DNA of 39,005 bases from UBA1546 sp049302185 (lineage in GTDB: Bacteria > Nitrospirota > Thermodesulfovibrionia > Thermodesulfovibrionales > UBA1546): positions 1-39,005 of the forward strand of contig JBAQLV010000028.1 of NCBI GenBank assembly GCA_049302185.1. Reading direction: 5' to 3'. The notes under the pieces are model-generated. The model saw only the letters and a program-made list of their open reading frames with translations, had not been told where the DNA came from and made no database searches. This document shows positions 7,472 to 17,509 of the stretch, one piece after another. How positions within the stretch are numbered: position 1 is the first letter of the stretch; each line of letters starts with the position of its first letter. A program made the position numbers and the translations under genes.

Positions 7472-10189
7472 TTAAAACGCATGTCCGATACTGAAATGCA
7501 CTTCTCCCCTGCTTTCACCTTTTTCTCTGTCAAGTTTATGACCATAGTCAATCCTCAGAGGGCCTACCGGCGTGTTGTATCTTATGCCTGCACCGGCAGT
7601 ATATTTCATGTCTGAGAGCTTTATATCGCCGGTTTTTTTCCATACATTGCCGCCGTCAAGAAATGTTACAAGACCAAAACCTTTGGCAACATCGGTTCTT
7701 AGTTCAAGATTTGTCAGTACAAATGCATTGCCGCCTGTCGGAGAGCCGTTAACGCCTTTAGGCCCAAGCGTATCCTGTTCATATCCGCGGACAGTAGTCC
7801 TGCCGCCGAGAAAAAACCTTTCTACAAGCGGAAGTTCCGTTGTCTTGTCAAAACCCTGAGACATCCCGCTTTTTAAAGAAACCGCAACAACAAAATTTTT
7901 ACTCAACGCCTTGTAAGCGCTTCCGTTGACAACTGCCTTTACAAAATCAGTTTCTGACAGAAGGTATCCCGATGCGGTTTTCACGGATATCCCTGCAAGC
8001 ACGCCTTTTCTGGGGTCAAAAGGATTGTCCCTCGTATCGTAAACTATACCCGGCCTTATCCCTGCAATTGCAAGCGTTCCAACATCTTCTTTCGTAAGTA
8101 TAACATCAGGCTTCACCTCAAAAGTTTTGACTAATGAAAAATCATAAAAAATCTCACCTTTCACCCTTTCGCTGAATTTCTTCTCAAAGCCTACGCTCGC
8201 AGTATGCCTTCTCAGTTTATACCGCGTCTCGCGGGTCTCTATGGTTTTTTCTGTCCTTTCTTCTTTTATGAGCAGCATTTTAAAGGGAAGACGCTTGCCT
8301 GAGAACCACGGCTCAGTATAATTCACTATATAACGCTGCTCAAGCGTACTGATTTCAGTCCTGAATGATATCTGCCTGTTCATTCCAAAAAGGTTCCTGT
8401 AGCTTATATCAAATGACCCCCTGAACCGCTCATAATCCCCGTATCCGACGCCAAATTCAACAACCCCTGCATTCCCTTCTTTCACTCTGACATGAATATT
8501 CTTTACATCGCCTTCTTTTTCTATCGCATCCACATCCACGTCAGTAAACAAACCCAGCTTGTAAAGTCTCTGCCGCGTCTTCACGAGAAGAGAAGGATTA
8601 AAAGGAGCGCCGTTTTCATAGAGCATTTCTCTCTTTATTACCTCATTCTTTGTCTCCACATTGCCGCTTATTACTGTTTTCCCGAACAAGGTTAGTTTTC
8701 CTTCATCAATCTCAAAAATGATCTTCACCCCTTTTTCTCCGGCTTCGTGCTTTATATCAACCTTTGAGTCAATAAAACCGTTACTCGAATAAAGGTCAAT
8801 AATCTTGTATCTTGCATCCGATATATCAACTTCATTGTAAGGATCCCCTGTTTTTATTCTGACGGCATTTATTATTTCTTTTTTTGAGATAAAGATCGCC
8901 CCCTTTATCTCAATACCTTCTATCAGGGTCTTTGCGCCTTCTTTAATTTTCATTATAATGTCTGCCCTGGAATCTTTTACTGCAATCCTGACATCATCTA
9001 TCACCGCGTTCAGATAGCCGAGCGCGTTATAAAACTCTGTTAATATTGCTTTGTCCGACTCTATAAGGTCTGGATTGTACACCTTCCCTTTTTTTAAGAG
9101 CATTACATCTTTCAGATTTTTTTCGGATATGGTTATTCCTTCGAAAGTTACAGAATTGACGACAACTTCGCTCCCCTCAAAAATAAAAAACCTGATAATA
9201 ACCGTGTCCTTGTCTGATGTTATAACAGGCGCTACCTGAACATAAGGAAACCCCATGGAATGGTATAAGGACACAATCCTTGATATTGCCTCTTCAACAA
9301 GGTCATCCCCGAAGTCTTCAACCTCAAAAAACGGCGCCTCTTTAGTGAGAGTCTCTGAATTCAGGACAGAGTTGTTTTCAAAAACGACTTCGAGCTTCTT
9401 ACCCGGGTCTATGTTAATGTCAAGATTGCCATTGCTGAAAGTATAGGGGCCGACAACAGGCTTAAGAAAATTATTTTTCTTATAATAAAGCCTCATTCTG
9501 TCTATTCCTTTTCTTAGCTTAACCTGGTCATAGATGTCGCCTTCCTCTATTTTAATTAATTCTTTCGCATCCGCAGGCCCGATGATTTTAATGCTTTTTA
9601 TTATCTCAGGCATTCCCTCGTCTATCGCAAGTAAAAGATTCACCTTGTAAGGCGCGCCTGCCTTCTCTACAGCCAGTTTTATATCTGCATGAGGGAATCC
9701 CCTTTCATGCAATGCATCCTTAAGCTCCTTTACGGCATCTTCCATACGGTCATACCTCATAATCTGATCTTCTTTTAGTGAAAAATGATTTTTTATGATC
9801 TTCTTTGAAAGGCGTTGATTTCCGGCAATAACGATTTTCTTTATTATATCTCGCTCCCTGACCCTTACTATTATGAAGGTTCTGTCTTCATCATTAACTT
9901 CAACAGTTATGTCCTCAAATATTCCCTTGAGAAACGCCAATTTCAACCCGGCGCGGACAGCTGAAGGGTTAAAGACATCACCAATCTTTATGTTTAAAAT
10001 GTCCAGAAGTTCTTCGCTCTTCATGGAATGCAGCCCTGAAATATCAACTTTACTGACTGCAGCGTATGATGTCTCAGCAGATGCAACAGAGGGATGAGCA
10101 AAAAATGGCGTGTAAATAAAAAACAGAGATGAGAAAAAAATGATTTTTATCATTCTTCTGCGTTTATCTGGTAACCATAAGCATTTCAT
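7472..10189 (-). CDS. Omp85 family outer-membrane protein with seven POTRA domains (TamA/BamA-like)
   Basis: 905 aa. A signal peptide (IKIIFFSSLFFIYTPFFA...ASA) is followed by seven consecutive POTRA repeats, starting near residues 45, 114, 194, 265, 342, 421 and 500. Each shows the strand pattern ending in a turn such as DEG or KEG. A beta-barrel from about 576 carries the Omp85 motif TTVRGYE and LVTFLDGGNVW, ending in the C-terminal Phe expected of barrel proteins. E. coli BamA has five POTRAs and TamA three. The gene lies 17 bases after tamB, so a TamA-like role in exporting or inserting outer-membrane components is likely, but the POTRA count resembles long BamA forms, and without the genome it may be the only BamA. 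ATG 10189 has AAGGG 11 bases upstream; the later ATG at residue 13 is possible. Confidence 0.9.
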   Translation of the reverse strand: MKCLWLPDKRRRMIKIIFFSSLFFIYTPFFAHPSVASAETSYAAVSKVDISGLHSMKSEELLDILNIKIGDVFNPSAVRAGLKLAFLKGIFEDITVEVNDEDRTFIIVRVRERDIIKKIVIAGNQRLSKKIIKNHFSLKEDQIMRYDRMEDAVKELKDALHERGFPHADIKLAVEKAGAPYKVNLLLAIDEGMPEIIKSIKIIGPADAKELIKIEEGDIYDQVKLRKGIDRMRLYYKKNNFLKPVVGPYTFSNGNLDINIDPGKKLEVVFENNSVLNSETLTKEAPFFEVEDFGDDLVEEAISRIVSLYHSMGFPYVQVAPVITSDKDTVIIRFFIFEGSEVVVNSVTFEGITISEKNLKDVMLLKKGKVYNPDLIESDKAILTEFYNALGYLNAVIDDVRIAVKDSRADIIMKIKEGAKTLIEGIEIKGAIFISKKEIINAVRIKTGDPYNEVDISDARYKIIDLYSSNGFIDSKVDIKHEAGEKGVKIIFEIDEGKLTLFGKTVISGNVETKNEVIKREMLYENGAPFNPSLLVKTRQRLYKLGLFTDVDVDAIEKEGDVKNIHVRVKEGNAGVVEFGVGYGDYERFRGSFDISYRNLFGMNRQISFRTEISTLEQRYIVNYTEPWFSGKRLPFKMLLIKEERTEKTIETRETRYKLRRHTASVGFEKKFSERVKGEIFYDFSLVKTFEVKPDVILTKEDVGTLAIAGIRPGIVYDTRDNPFDPRKGVLAGISVKTASGYLLSETDFVKAVVNGSAYKALSKNFVVAVSLKSGMSQGFDKTTELPLVERFFLGGRTTVRGYEQDTLGPKGVNGSPTGGNAFVLTNLELRTDVAKGFGLVTFLDGGNVWKKTGDIKLSDMKYTAGAGIRYNTPVGPLRIDYGHKLDREKGESRGEVHFSIGHAF

Positions 10190-10206
10190 CTTGGATTCAG
10201 CCCTTT

Positions 10207-13200
10207 TTATTTAAATTCAAATCTGAACTTAATGTCTCCGCCAACGCTGCCTTTTTCATCCCGCACGCCAACCAGTGAGACATTTTTATCAAGAATATAC
10301 TCAAGCTTAAGCACCTGTTCCTCAGTAGAGCCCACGGCAGATGTGTAAGTCACAAAAAGTTTATCGCCTAAAAGCCTCTTTGATGCGGTAACTCTCGGGC
10401 CTACCGTGCCTGTAGATTTGGACACATAAGGGTCCACCTGAACCCTGTCAAGCCCTGTTATGTTTCTTAACCTGTCTTCAAAAACATCCTGAACCTTGCC
10501 TGTCAGAAATGAAGCAGCCTCGCCTGCTCCAATTCCTCCCTCAAGACCTTTTAATTGTTTCCCTATCTGCCCTACGGTAAGCAAGCTGAGTATATCCGTC
10601 TCCTCAAGAGGCGGATCAGAAACAAGAGAGAGGTTAAAACGCTCCATTTGTCCTTCAAGGCTCAGTCTTATGTTGTACCCTTTCACTATTGTCTGCGCCA
10701 CAATCTCCATTACAGGGTTTATCCTGTTCGGGTCAGTAAAATCAGCGCTTGCGTTCATTATCCTGAATTCATTGTTCCTGAAATAGACCTTACCCTCTTT
10801 GGACTCAATCCTTCCGAAAAGAAGCGGTTGTCCTATCGTGCCTCTTAAAACCATATCCACTTTCAACGGCGCACGCGCTATGTTGTTGTCCACAATGATA
10901 TTTTCTGCTCCATATATCTTCACATTCAATACTGCTTTTTCTACTCCTGCTGGTTCACCCCTGGGCCTTTCCGTGGTCTTTGCCTTAAGAAGCCAGCTTT
11001 TCCATTCTAATCTCTCCCTGTACCTTGCCCTGTTTACTCTTACATCTCCGGTAATATTCTGTGCATCAAGAGTCCCTTTATAGAGAACATTACCGTGAAA
11101 ATTAACAGAGAAATCTTTGGATACGGAAGTTGTGATGTTGTTCAGTTTTGTATCAAGATAAAACCTCTTAAGATTAAAACCGCTGAGATAGACAACCCCC
11201 GTCGCATCTATATCTCCGCCTCCAAGCTTGCCGGAGAGTTTACGTATAGCAATCTTGTTCCCTTCAAAATAAAACAAACCGTTTATTGAACTGACTCGCT
11301 GGTGTATATCCTTTAATCCGAATAGCCCGTTGCTCACATTGAGATTGCCGTTTATCTGAGGGTTGTCCCATTTACCTGCTACAGTCAGGGCAAAATCAGC
11401 ATCGCCCCTAAGAACGCCAATCTTATTTGAAAATCCCTTCAGAGGAGAAAGCGCTGAACTCCCTTCAAGTGATATATTGTACTCTCTGCCTATTTCCATA
11501 CTGCCTCGCATGCTGAAAGAGGCATTTCCGCTCCTCATTGTAAATGCAGAAAACGACATCTTCCTGTTATCAAATTTAAATCTTATATCCGACTCGTTGG
11601 AGAAGCTGTGTCCATAAAGAGCCGCATTAACCTGATTTAAAACTGCAGAAGCTGAAAAGGTTTTTCTGGTTCCTGACATAACCGCACTTCCCTTCATGTT
11701 GACTACAAGGTCATCAGGAACATCCTTCAGCAAAGCTGACAGAAGAAAGTCATATCTGCCTGACGTCATGGTAATCTCTCCACTCCACGGCAGTAAATCA
11801 CTCAGATATCCCTTTCCTTTCATAATCACCTTCTCATTAAAAAGCACTGCGCTGAACAGAATATCTTTATTTTTAATAGAAGCATTTATGGCGCCTGTGC
11901 CAAGCGGTCTGCCTTTAAATGTTCCGCCTGATAATTTCCCGTTTATAGTTATGGAGGGATTATCAAAAGTGCCTGAGCCTGTTGCATTTATATTCAATAC
12001 CGCATCGTCAGGCATGTTTCTCAGTCCCGTATCTTTCAAGAATAGTTTACTGCCGGATACATTGAATGAAAACTTCTCCATATCTGAAATACTTCCCTCA
12101 ACAGTCATCGCAGAGATGCCTTTCTTAATAAGAGCCCTTTTTACAGCAATATCTTTATGCCTGTAAGAAAAATCAGTTGCCAGAGAGTCTGCTGAAAATT
12201 TATAAGCCTCTGCATTGATTACAATTGCAGAGCCTGAATATTCAGGATAGGAGGCATTGCCTGCTATGTTAAAGTCCGTATTCAGTCTGCCCTTCAATGG
12301 AAGTTTTTTATAAAAGGCTGTTACCAGCCTTTCAATATCAGCGCCTCTTAATGATACTGCAAGGTTGTAATCAGGCTGTTTCAAATCGAAAATCTTCTTT
12401 GCAGCGTTAAATTTTATATGACCTCTTGCTGTATGCTCCTCATCTTTTGATTTAACAGACAATTGTTTTATCTCAAGGAGATTTTTCCTGTAAGACATCT
12501 CGCCTGAAACATTATCAAGCCCGTAACCTTTTAAGGATGCTGACGTCATCCTCACTGCACCGTCTATGAGCGGGTCATCAAATTTTCCGGTTATTGTGCC
12601 TGTAAACTCGCCTGTGCCTTTCAGAAGGTCAAAATAAGGAGACGTGATATCTGCGATGTCATGAGTTATAAGTCTGCCTTTAAGGTTGAGCACTGAAGCA
12701 GACATAGCAACCGTGCCGTTTATATCCAGCGCTGACTGTTCAGTTCTGACTTCTGCATTAGAAAGGGAAAGTATATCACCCTGCACCTTAAATTCCCCTT
12801 TTATTCTCTTTACTCTCCCGATTAAATCACTACCTAATCCCCCCATCCCCCCTTTACTAAAGGGGGGTAAGGGGGGATTAGCTTCATAACTAAACCATCC
12901 GGACGGATTAAATTCGCTGTCAGAAGAAAAAAGCTCTCCCTTTACCTTGCCCTTCGGAGCCTCTATATCCATACCGATAAGCTTAAAAGCCGGCTGACTG
13001 TCAACATCCGTAAAATTCACCTTCACTGAATATCGGTCAATATTCGGCATTTTAAAAGTTGCCTCTGCCTCTGCCCTGCCATTGTAAAGCTCTGCCTTAC
13101 CGTTTTTGAAACTCATAACTCCGTTGCTGTAAACTATATTGCACTTGAGGCTGTCCACAGCAACATCAAAAAGAGTTCCTTTTTTTAACGTTGCATCCGC

Positions 13201-14172
13201 TCTGCCTGTAATCTTTGAACCCGCCCCGCTTATCTTTCCGTCAAAATCCACCCATCCTTCAACTCTCTCTTTTACTTTGAGAATTTCCATCAAAGACTGA
13301 AGATAAAAATTCCCGCTGACTCTGATATCCACAAAAGGAGCGCCTTCTCCAAATTTTATATCGCCCTTTGCAAATATCTTTCCCTCACTGCTTTTTTTCA
13401 GCCCGAAAACTTCTTTTACAAAATCAGCAGAAAGTTCAATAGCTGTCTTTATATCGCCTTTTCCTTCAGCCGAATAAAAACCGCCTGCCTTCAGTTCTGA
13501 ATCATAAGCCCTGAGAGTGACGTTCTTTATATCAATTCCGTCTTTCCTGAAAAACAATACAGCATCTGCGCCAACTTTCAATTCAGGGAAATCCTGAATA
13601 TTGGAGATAAATTCTTTTATGTTAGCTTTCATTCGCGTGGTTTCACCTAACAGAATCTCACCGCTCAATCCTTTTCCTCTGAAAACAGCGCCATACGCAG
13701 GATCATAAAAGCCAAATCCTCCATCACGCACTTCTATCACATCCACTACAACCTTCATCTTCTTGGGGTCTTCCTTAATCAAATACCCTTTAACCCTCTT
13801 GATGATGTCATCCGCCTGTTCCCTGTCGGTCCATAACTCAGGCCCTTTTAGCACTATCCTTTTCAGCGCTATTTTTTTTCTCCGTATTGCGGACAGTTTC
13901 GGATATCCCTTTATCCTGTCAACAGTCAAAACCCTGTTGCCCTCATCATCAAACAACTTCACACCCTTTGCCTCAATGAATAACGGAAATAAATTAAGAT
14001 ATATTTTATGGGCTATTACCTTGCGGCCTGTCATGTTCTCAAGTTCAGGCAGTATTATTTTCTTTAATGCATTTGATATGTGCGGGCCGCGGGAAATAAA
14101 TATAATTATCCCTATGAGCAGTACGCCTGTGAAAAGATATGCTATTCGTTTTATCCTTTTAGATTTTTCCAT
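10207..14172 (-). CDS. tamB: TamB-like translocation/AsmA-superfamily protein (DUF490 C-terminus)
   Basis: 1321 aa with an N-terminal membrane anchor (RIAYLFTGVLLIGIIIFISR), an AsmA-like start (ITGRKVIAHKIYL-type pattern) and a long series of beta-rich repeats forming a hydrophobic groove. The C-terminus has the TamB/DUF490 signature (GKVYFRNNEFRIMNASADF, then EETDILSLLTVGQIGK and VGPRVTASKRLLGDKLFVTY). TamB spans the periplasm and works with TamA or BamA, and in related proteins with lipid transport to the outer membrane. Residues ~431-446 (NPPLPPFSKGGMGG) are encoded by an inserted palindromic DNA repeat. The start has GGA six bases upstream and overlaps the glnD end by 22 bases, showing translational coupling; the Omp85 gene follows closely. 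The family assignment is sure. Confidence 0.93.
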   Translation of the reverse strand: MEKSKRIKRIAYLFTGVLLIGIIIFISRGPHISNALKKIILPELENMTGRKVIAHKIYLNLFPLFIEAKGVKLFDDEGNRVLTVDRIKGYPKLSAIRRKKIALKRIVLKGPELWTDREQADDIIKRVKGYLIKEDPKKMKVVVDVIEVRDGGFGFYDPAYGAVFRGKGLSGEILLGETTRMKANIKEFISNIQDFPELKVGADAVLFFRKDGIDIKNVTLRAYDSELKAGGFYSAEGKGDIKTAIELSADFVKEVFGLKKSSEGKIFAKGDIKFGEGAPFVDIRVSGNFYLQSLMEILKVKERVEGWVDFDGKISGAGSKITGRADATLKKGTLFDVAVDSLKCNIVYSNGVMSFKNGKAELYNGRAEAEATFKMPNIDRYSVKVNFTDVDSQPAFKLIGMDIEAPKGKVKGELFSSDSEFNPSGWFSYEANPPLPPFSKGGMGGLGSDLIGRVKRIKGEFKVQGDILSLSNAEVRTEQSALDINGTVAMSASVLNLKGRLITHDIADITSPYFDLLKGTGEFTGTITGKFDDPLIDGAVRMTSASLKGYGLDNVSGEMSYRKNLLEIKQLSVKSKDEEHTARGHIKFNAAKKIFDLKQPDYNLAVSLRGADIERLVTAFYKKLPLKGRLNTDFNIAGNASYPEYSGSAIVINAEAYKFSADSLATDFSYRHKDIAVKRALIKKGISAMTVEGSISDMEKFSFNVSGSKLFLKDTGLRNMPDDAVLNINATGSGTFDNPSITINGKLSGGTFKGRPLGTGAINASIKNKDILFSAVLFNEKVIMKGKGYLSDLLPWSGEITMTSGRYDFLLSALLKDVPDDLVVNMKGSAVMSGTRKTFSASAVLNQVNAALYGHSFSNESDIRFKFDNRKMSFSAFTMRSGNASFSMRGSMEIGREYNISLEGSSALSPLKGFSNKIGVLRGDADFALTVAGKWDNPQINGNLNVSNGLFGLKDIHQRVSSINGLFYFEGNKIAIRKLSGKLGGGDIDATGVVYLSGFNLKRFYLDTKLNNITTSVSKDFSVNFHGNVLYKGTLDAQNITGDVRVNRARYRERLEWKSWLLKAKTTERPRGEPAGVEKAVLNVKIYGAENIIVDNNIARAPLKVDMVLRGTIGQPLLFGRIESKEGKVYFRNNEFRIMNASADFTDPNRINPVMEIVAQTIVKGYNIRLSLEGQMERFNLSLVSDPPLEETDILSLLTVGQIGKQLKGLEGGIGAGEAASFLTGKVQDVFEDRLRNITGLDRVQVDPYVSKSTGTVGPRVTASKRLLGDKLFVTYTSAVGSTEEQVLKLEYILDKNVSLVGVRDEKGSVGGDIKFRFEFK
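12834..12881. repeat. 48-bp G/C-run palindrome inserted in frame in tamB
   Basis: Left arm CTAAT, C6, AT, C6, TTTA; right arm TAAA, G6, TAA, G6, ATTAG. On the coding strand it reads NPPLPPFSKGGMGG without a stop. A longer copy sits in the radical SAM gene at 32638-32711, read in the same frame and orientation. Confidence 0.8.
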
Positions 14173-16622
14173 AGAGATTCCAGCAATTTCACAGCTTTAA
14201 GCCCGTTAACCTTTTTGCCGTCATGCTGAATATAAAAAACGTCCTGAGCAATGCCTGATTCAGTATTAACCCTTGCCGATATTATGTTCAGCCCGCTTTC
14301 ATGCATAAGATTAGACACATCATAGAGAAGGCCGTGCCTGTCCTGTGAAAAAAATTCAACGACCGTGCTCTCCTCTGAGGTCTCATTATCAAGTTCCACA
14401 AACACGTCAAATTTCCCGTTAACCTCTTTTGCGATGCCGTGCAGGTTTATATATCCGCCTCCTGCTGCAACATCCTTCAGCCCGTTTTTAATAACATCTT
14501 CCATTTCATTCCACCAGAGTTCTTTCCAGTTTGAAATTTGAATTTTATCAATAACAAGCCCATTTTTACCAGTATACAGCCTTGCACTTACTATATTCAG
14601 CCATTTTGAAGAGAGAAACCCAACTATCCGTGAAAAAAGTCCGGGGCTGTCCCATGCGCTCACTGTTATCTCTGTTGTTCCGCGTGATTTTTCGCTTATT
14701 GATACTGCAAAACCGTCACTCCGGACACTGCGCGCAAGATTGTAATCCTCCTGTATTTTTTCAGGAGGCGTTGAGAGCAGATATCTCTCAGGCATCTCAT
14801 TCAGGAAACTGTTTAATTCCTCTCTATCGTGATCTGCGCAGGAAGACAGAATACTTTCTATATAAGCAGCAGGGTCTTTTCTTATTCCGCGGAGATGATT
14901 TAATGTCCTTTCATAGAGTTCTTTAAGGAGATAAGCCTTCCACTCTGTCCAGAAAGCAGGATTGACGGCAGACATATCTGCATAGGTCATAAGACAGAGC
15001 GCCGTCAGGCTTTCCTCGTCACTTGCTGAATCAGCAAACTGCGCTATAACCTCAGAATCCTCAATCTCCCTTTTTAATGCAACAACAGACATCAGGATAT
15101 GGTTCCTGACAAGGAATTCTATCCTCTGCCGTTTCTCAATATCAATGTTGAATCTCTCCACAATATTTTTAAGCCTTTTGTAACCTTCTTTTTCGTGATA
15201 TCTGCCCGCAGCCTTGCCTATGTCGTGAAAGAGCAATGCCATAAATAGTATTTCTCTCTCCTTTATATTCTTCATAATCCCGGCGAGATGTTCAAGGTTT
15301 TTATACTTTGTAGCTGCCAATAGCTCAAGGTTCCTTATTGCAAGCATTGTATGCTCATCAACAGTATATCTATGAAAGGGTTCATGAATCACAAGAGACT
15401 TTAATGCGCCAAATTCAGGAATAAATCTTCCAAGCACGCCTGTTTCATGCATCTCTCTGAGTGTCTCATATACCCTTCTGCCCTTAAATATCTCAAGAAA
15501 GAACGATACCGCCTTACGAGAATTCCTGACCTTTCTGCCCACTAAGAGCAAATTGCGTTTAATACCCTCCCGAAGAGTATGGCTGAAATATCTGCCTGTT
15601 TTTGAAAAGACATAAAAAGCCTCCATGATGCTGACAGGGTTGTTTTTTAAAATATCCTTCTCTGATGAAATAATCACATCTTTATACAAAAGAAAATTAT
15701 CAGTTATTTTTTTCTTTCTTACCCCCCTATCGATTCCTGAGATCAGCCATTGTCTGAGGCACATACCTGATACTGTGGATGCTATCTCCTTTACAGCGCT
15801 TGCCTTAAGATAAAAATACCGCATAAACCTCTCTGAGCCGGAAAACTTCTTTGAATCATTAAACCCCATCTTTTTTGAAACATAATCCTGTACGCTGAAT
15901 GAAAGAGCGTCATCCCTCCTACTGCTTATGAAATGCAGGCAGAATCTCACTTTCAGCAGAAAATCATATGCCTTAATAAGCCTCCTGAAATCATTTCTTG
16001 AGATAACATCTGATATGCCTTCAATGTTATTAATCTTCAACGCAATCTTTGAAAGCCATAGCACTGTGTGTATGTCTCTAAGCCCTCCCTGCCCTTCCTT
16101 TACATTCGGTTCAAGAAGAAACACAGAACCGCCGAAGTCCCTGTGCCTCTTCTCCATCTCTTTCAACTTCCCGCTTATGAAATTCTTCTGCTTTCTGTAT
16201 GCAAGCTCAGGATAAACTCTCTTATGAAAGCAGTTATAGAGTTCTACGTTCCCGGCGATAAACCTCGCTTCAAGCAAGGATGTATGCGTACGCAGGTCTT
16301 TTTTTGCCTCTGCAATACATTCCTCAGGAGTCCTGAAGCAGTGCCCGATTGTAAGCCCTGCATCCCAGAGTTTATAAAGCACGGATTCAACCTTTTTGGA
16401 ATCCGTCTTATCCTCTGCAAAAAACATAATATCAATATCAGAATAAGGAGCAAGTTCCGCCCTGCCGTATCCCCCGATTGCAATAAGGGCGATAGGCTTT
16501 TGGGATTGTATGGAATTGAAAATATCAACGAGAAAATCGTCTATTTTTTTTGTATAAAAAGCCGCAAGCCCGCGGCCGCTTAATTCGTCAAAAACCTCTT
16601 CAATATCCTTCAAAAAGTCCAT
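14151..16622 (-). CDS. glnD: [Protein-PII] uridylyltransferase/uridylyl-removing enzyme GlnD
   Basis: 823 aa with the full GlnD order. The nucleotidyltransferase motif ALIAIGGYGRAELAPYSDID (residues ~45-64, with the Asp pair) comes first, then the GlnD linker (LEPNVKEGQGGLRDIHTVLW). An HD phosphohydrolase domain follows (HRYTVDEHTML and LLFHDIGKA, near 415-465), then two ACT domains (SAWDSPGLFSRIVGFLSS and FSQDRHGLLYDVSNLMHESG). It uridylylates PII under nitrogen limitation and removes UMP when glutamine is high. It heads a minus-strand run with tamB and the Omp85 gene, overlapping tamB by 22 bases; I know of no functional reason for this pairing. There is no Shine-Dalgarno before ATG 16622, but a TATAGT box lies ten bases upstream (16633-16638). 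Confidence 0.96.
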   Translation of the reverse strand: MDFLKDIEEVFDELSGRGLAAFYTKKIDDFLVDIFNSIQSQKPIALIAIGGYGRAELAPYSDIDIMFFAEDKTDSKKVESVLYKLWDAGLTIGHCFRTPEECIAEAKKDLRTHTSLLEARFIAGNVELYNCFHKRVYPELAYRKQKNFISGKLKEMEKRHRDFGGSVFLLEPNVKEGQGGLRDIHTVLWLSKIALKINNIEGISDVISRNDFRRLIKAYDFLLKVRFCLHFISSRRDDALSFSVQDYVSKKMGFNDSKKFSGSERFMRYFYLKASAVKEIASTVSGMCLRQWLISGIDRGVRKKKITDNFLLYKDVIISSEKDILKNNPVSIMEAFYVFSKTGRYFSHTLREGIKRNLLLVGRKVRNSRKAVSFFLEIFKGRRVYETLREMHETGVLGRFIPEFGALKSLVIHEPFHRYTVDEHTMLAIRNLELLAATKYKNLEHLAGIMKNIKEREILFMALLFHDIGKAAGRYHEKEGYKRLKNIVERFNIDIEKRQRIEFLVRNHILMSVVALKREIEDSEVIAQFADSASDEESLTALCLMTYADMSAVNPAFWTEWKAYLLKELYERTLNHLRGIRKDPAAYIESILSSCADHDREELNSFLNEMPERYLLSTPPEKIQEDYNLARSVRSDGFAVSISEKSRGTTEITVSAWDSPGLFSRIVGFLSSKWLNIVSARLYTGKNGLVIDKIQISNWKELWWNEMEDVIKNGLKDVAAGGGYINLHGIAKEVNGKFDVFVELDNETSEESTVVEFFSQDRHGLLYDVSNLMHESGLNIISARVNTESGIAQDVFYIQHDGKKVNGLKAVKLLESLWKNLKG

Positions 16623-16777
16623 TTAGTATGATACTATATGCAGCAGGATTAAGAGTAGGGATAAGGGGCATGCCTCAGCGTCTTCAGGTGATAGCGCATA
16701 TTGGTTTTAATGATTTTTTCTTTATTAAAACCTTAAAATATGCTATATTCTTCGCATGAAAGCAGCAAAAGGCAAGC

Positions 16778-16786
16778 TGGTATAAT
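16778..16786 (+). promoter_or_regulatory. Extended -10 promoter in front of the cassette array
   Basis: TGGTATAAT is a perfect extended -10 with no good -35. It lies nine bases before the left boundary of cassette 1 and could drive all three cassette genes, as Pc does in integrons. The rest of 16623-16794 shows no gene. Confidence 0.55.
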
Positions 16787-16813
16787 CATTAGTTCGCTAT
16801 AGAAGGAGAAATG

Positions 16814-17509
16814 ATGACATATCAGAACAAAGTCAGCGATATATTGACAAACGCTGAGAAATATCATCAAGCCTATTACAAGGCTGAAACTTTTCGTGGC
16901 CCAAGTCTATATTTTCATCAACGCGCCATAGAAACACGGCAATCACCAACGTCATTGATTCACTTGGAATATGTTTACGCTACGCTGTCAGCATGGGGAA
17001 TGCATCGAATGGGAAAAGGCGGGTCCAAGATGCAAAGCTTTGACACGTTTCAACGTAGTGTTAAACAAATCCAAGACGCTCTTTCTGAAGCACAACAATT
17101 TGACTTTCTGGAAATGAATAATCAGAAATGGTCACTTCTCGAACTGATATTTAGGGGCATTAACGTAATGGCCAGCGGTACAAGTCTTGTAGGAAACTCC
17201 AAGGTCATGCATCATATATTGCCCAACATTGTGCCTCCAATTGATCGTGAGTACACCCTTTGGTACTTACGAGGCAATACGAACATAAAAAATGGTTTAG
17301 ATGACGAATGGCAACTTATGAGAAAAATCATTGCGGAATTCTTTATTCCAGTTGCCGCTGACAAGGAATTTGAATCCAAAGCAAAAGATTGGACGGCGAG
17401 ACAAAATGATTATCCTTGGGATACATCAATTCTAAAGGTAGTAGATAATCTTGTCATCGGATTAAAGAAAAAATTGAGCGAACAAAAGCATCAAGCAGAC
17501 GGGGTATAA
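16814..17509 (+). CDS. Cassette-encoded protein of unknown function (231 aa)
   Basis: I do not recognise a named family. The protein is soluble and mostly helical. The N-terminal half contains YATLSAWGMHRMGKGGSKM; the centre has LIFRGINVMASGTSLVGNSK followed by VMHHILPNIVPPIDREYTL. The NSKVMHH...PPIDREYT part recalls the place in helix-hairpin-helix glycosylases where a conserved Asp follows a SKxLHF-like helix, but this is only a resemblance. ATG 16814 is chosen because AAGGAG (16803-16808) is five bases away; ATG 16811 would be only two bases from it. The stop codon lies inside the recombination site that follows, which is usual for tightly packed cassettes. No promoter other than the -10 at 16778 is seen. 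Confidence 0.8.
   Translation: MTYQNKVSDILTNAEKYHQAYYKAETFRGPSLYFHQRAIETRQSPTSLIHLEYVYATLSAWGMHRMGKGGSKMQSFDTFQRSVKQIQDALSEAQQFDFLEMNNQKWSLLELIFRGINVMASGTSLVGNSKVMHHILPNIVPPIDREYTLWYLRGNTNIKNGLDDEWQLMRKIIAEFFIPVAADKEFESKAKDWTARQNDYPWDTSILKVVDNLVIGLKKKLSEQKHQADGV

Noticed and set aside
10496..14200. Many plus-strand frames opposite tamB
   Set aside because: They are low-complexity shadows of the tamB coding strand, without ribosome binding sites or family features.
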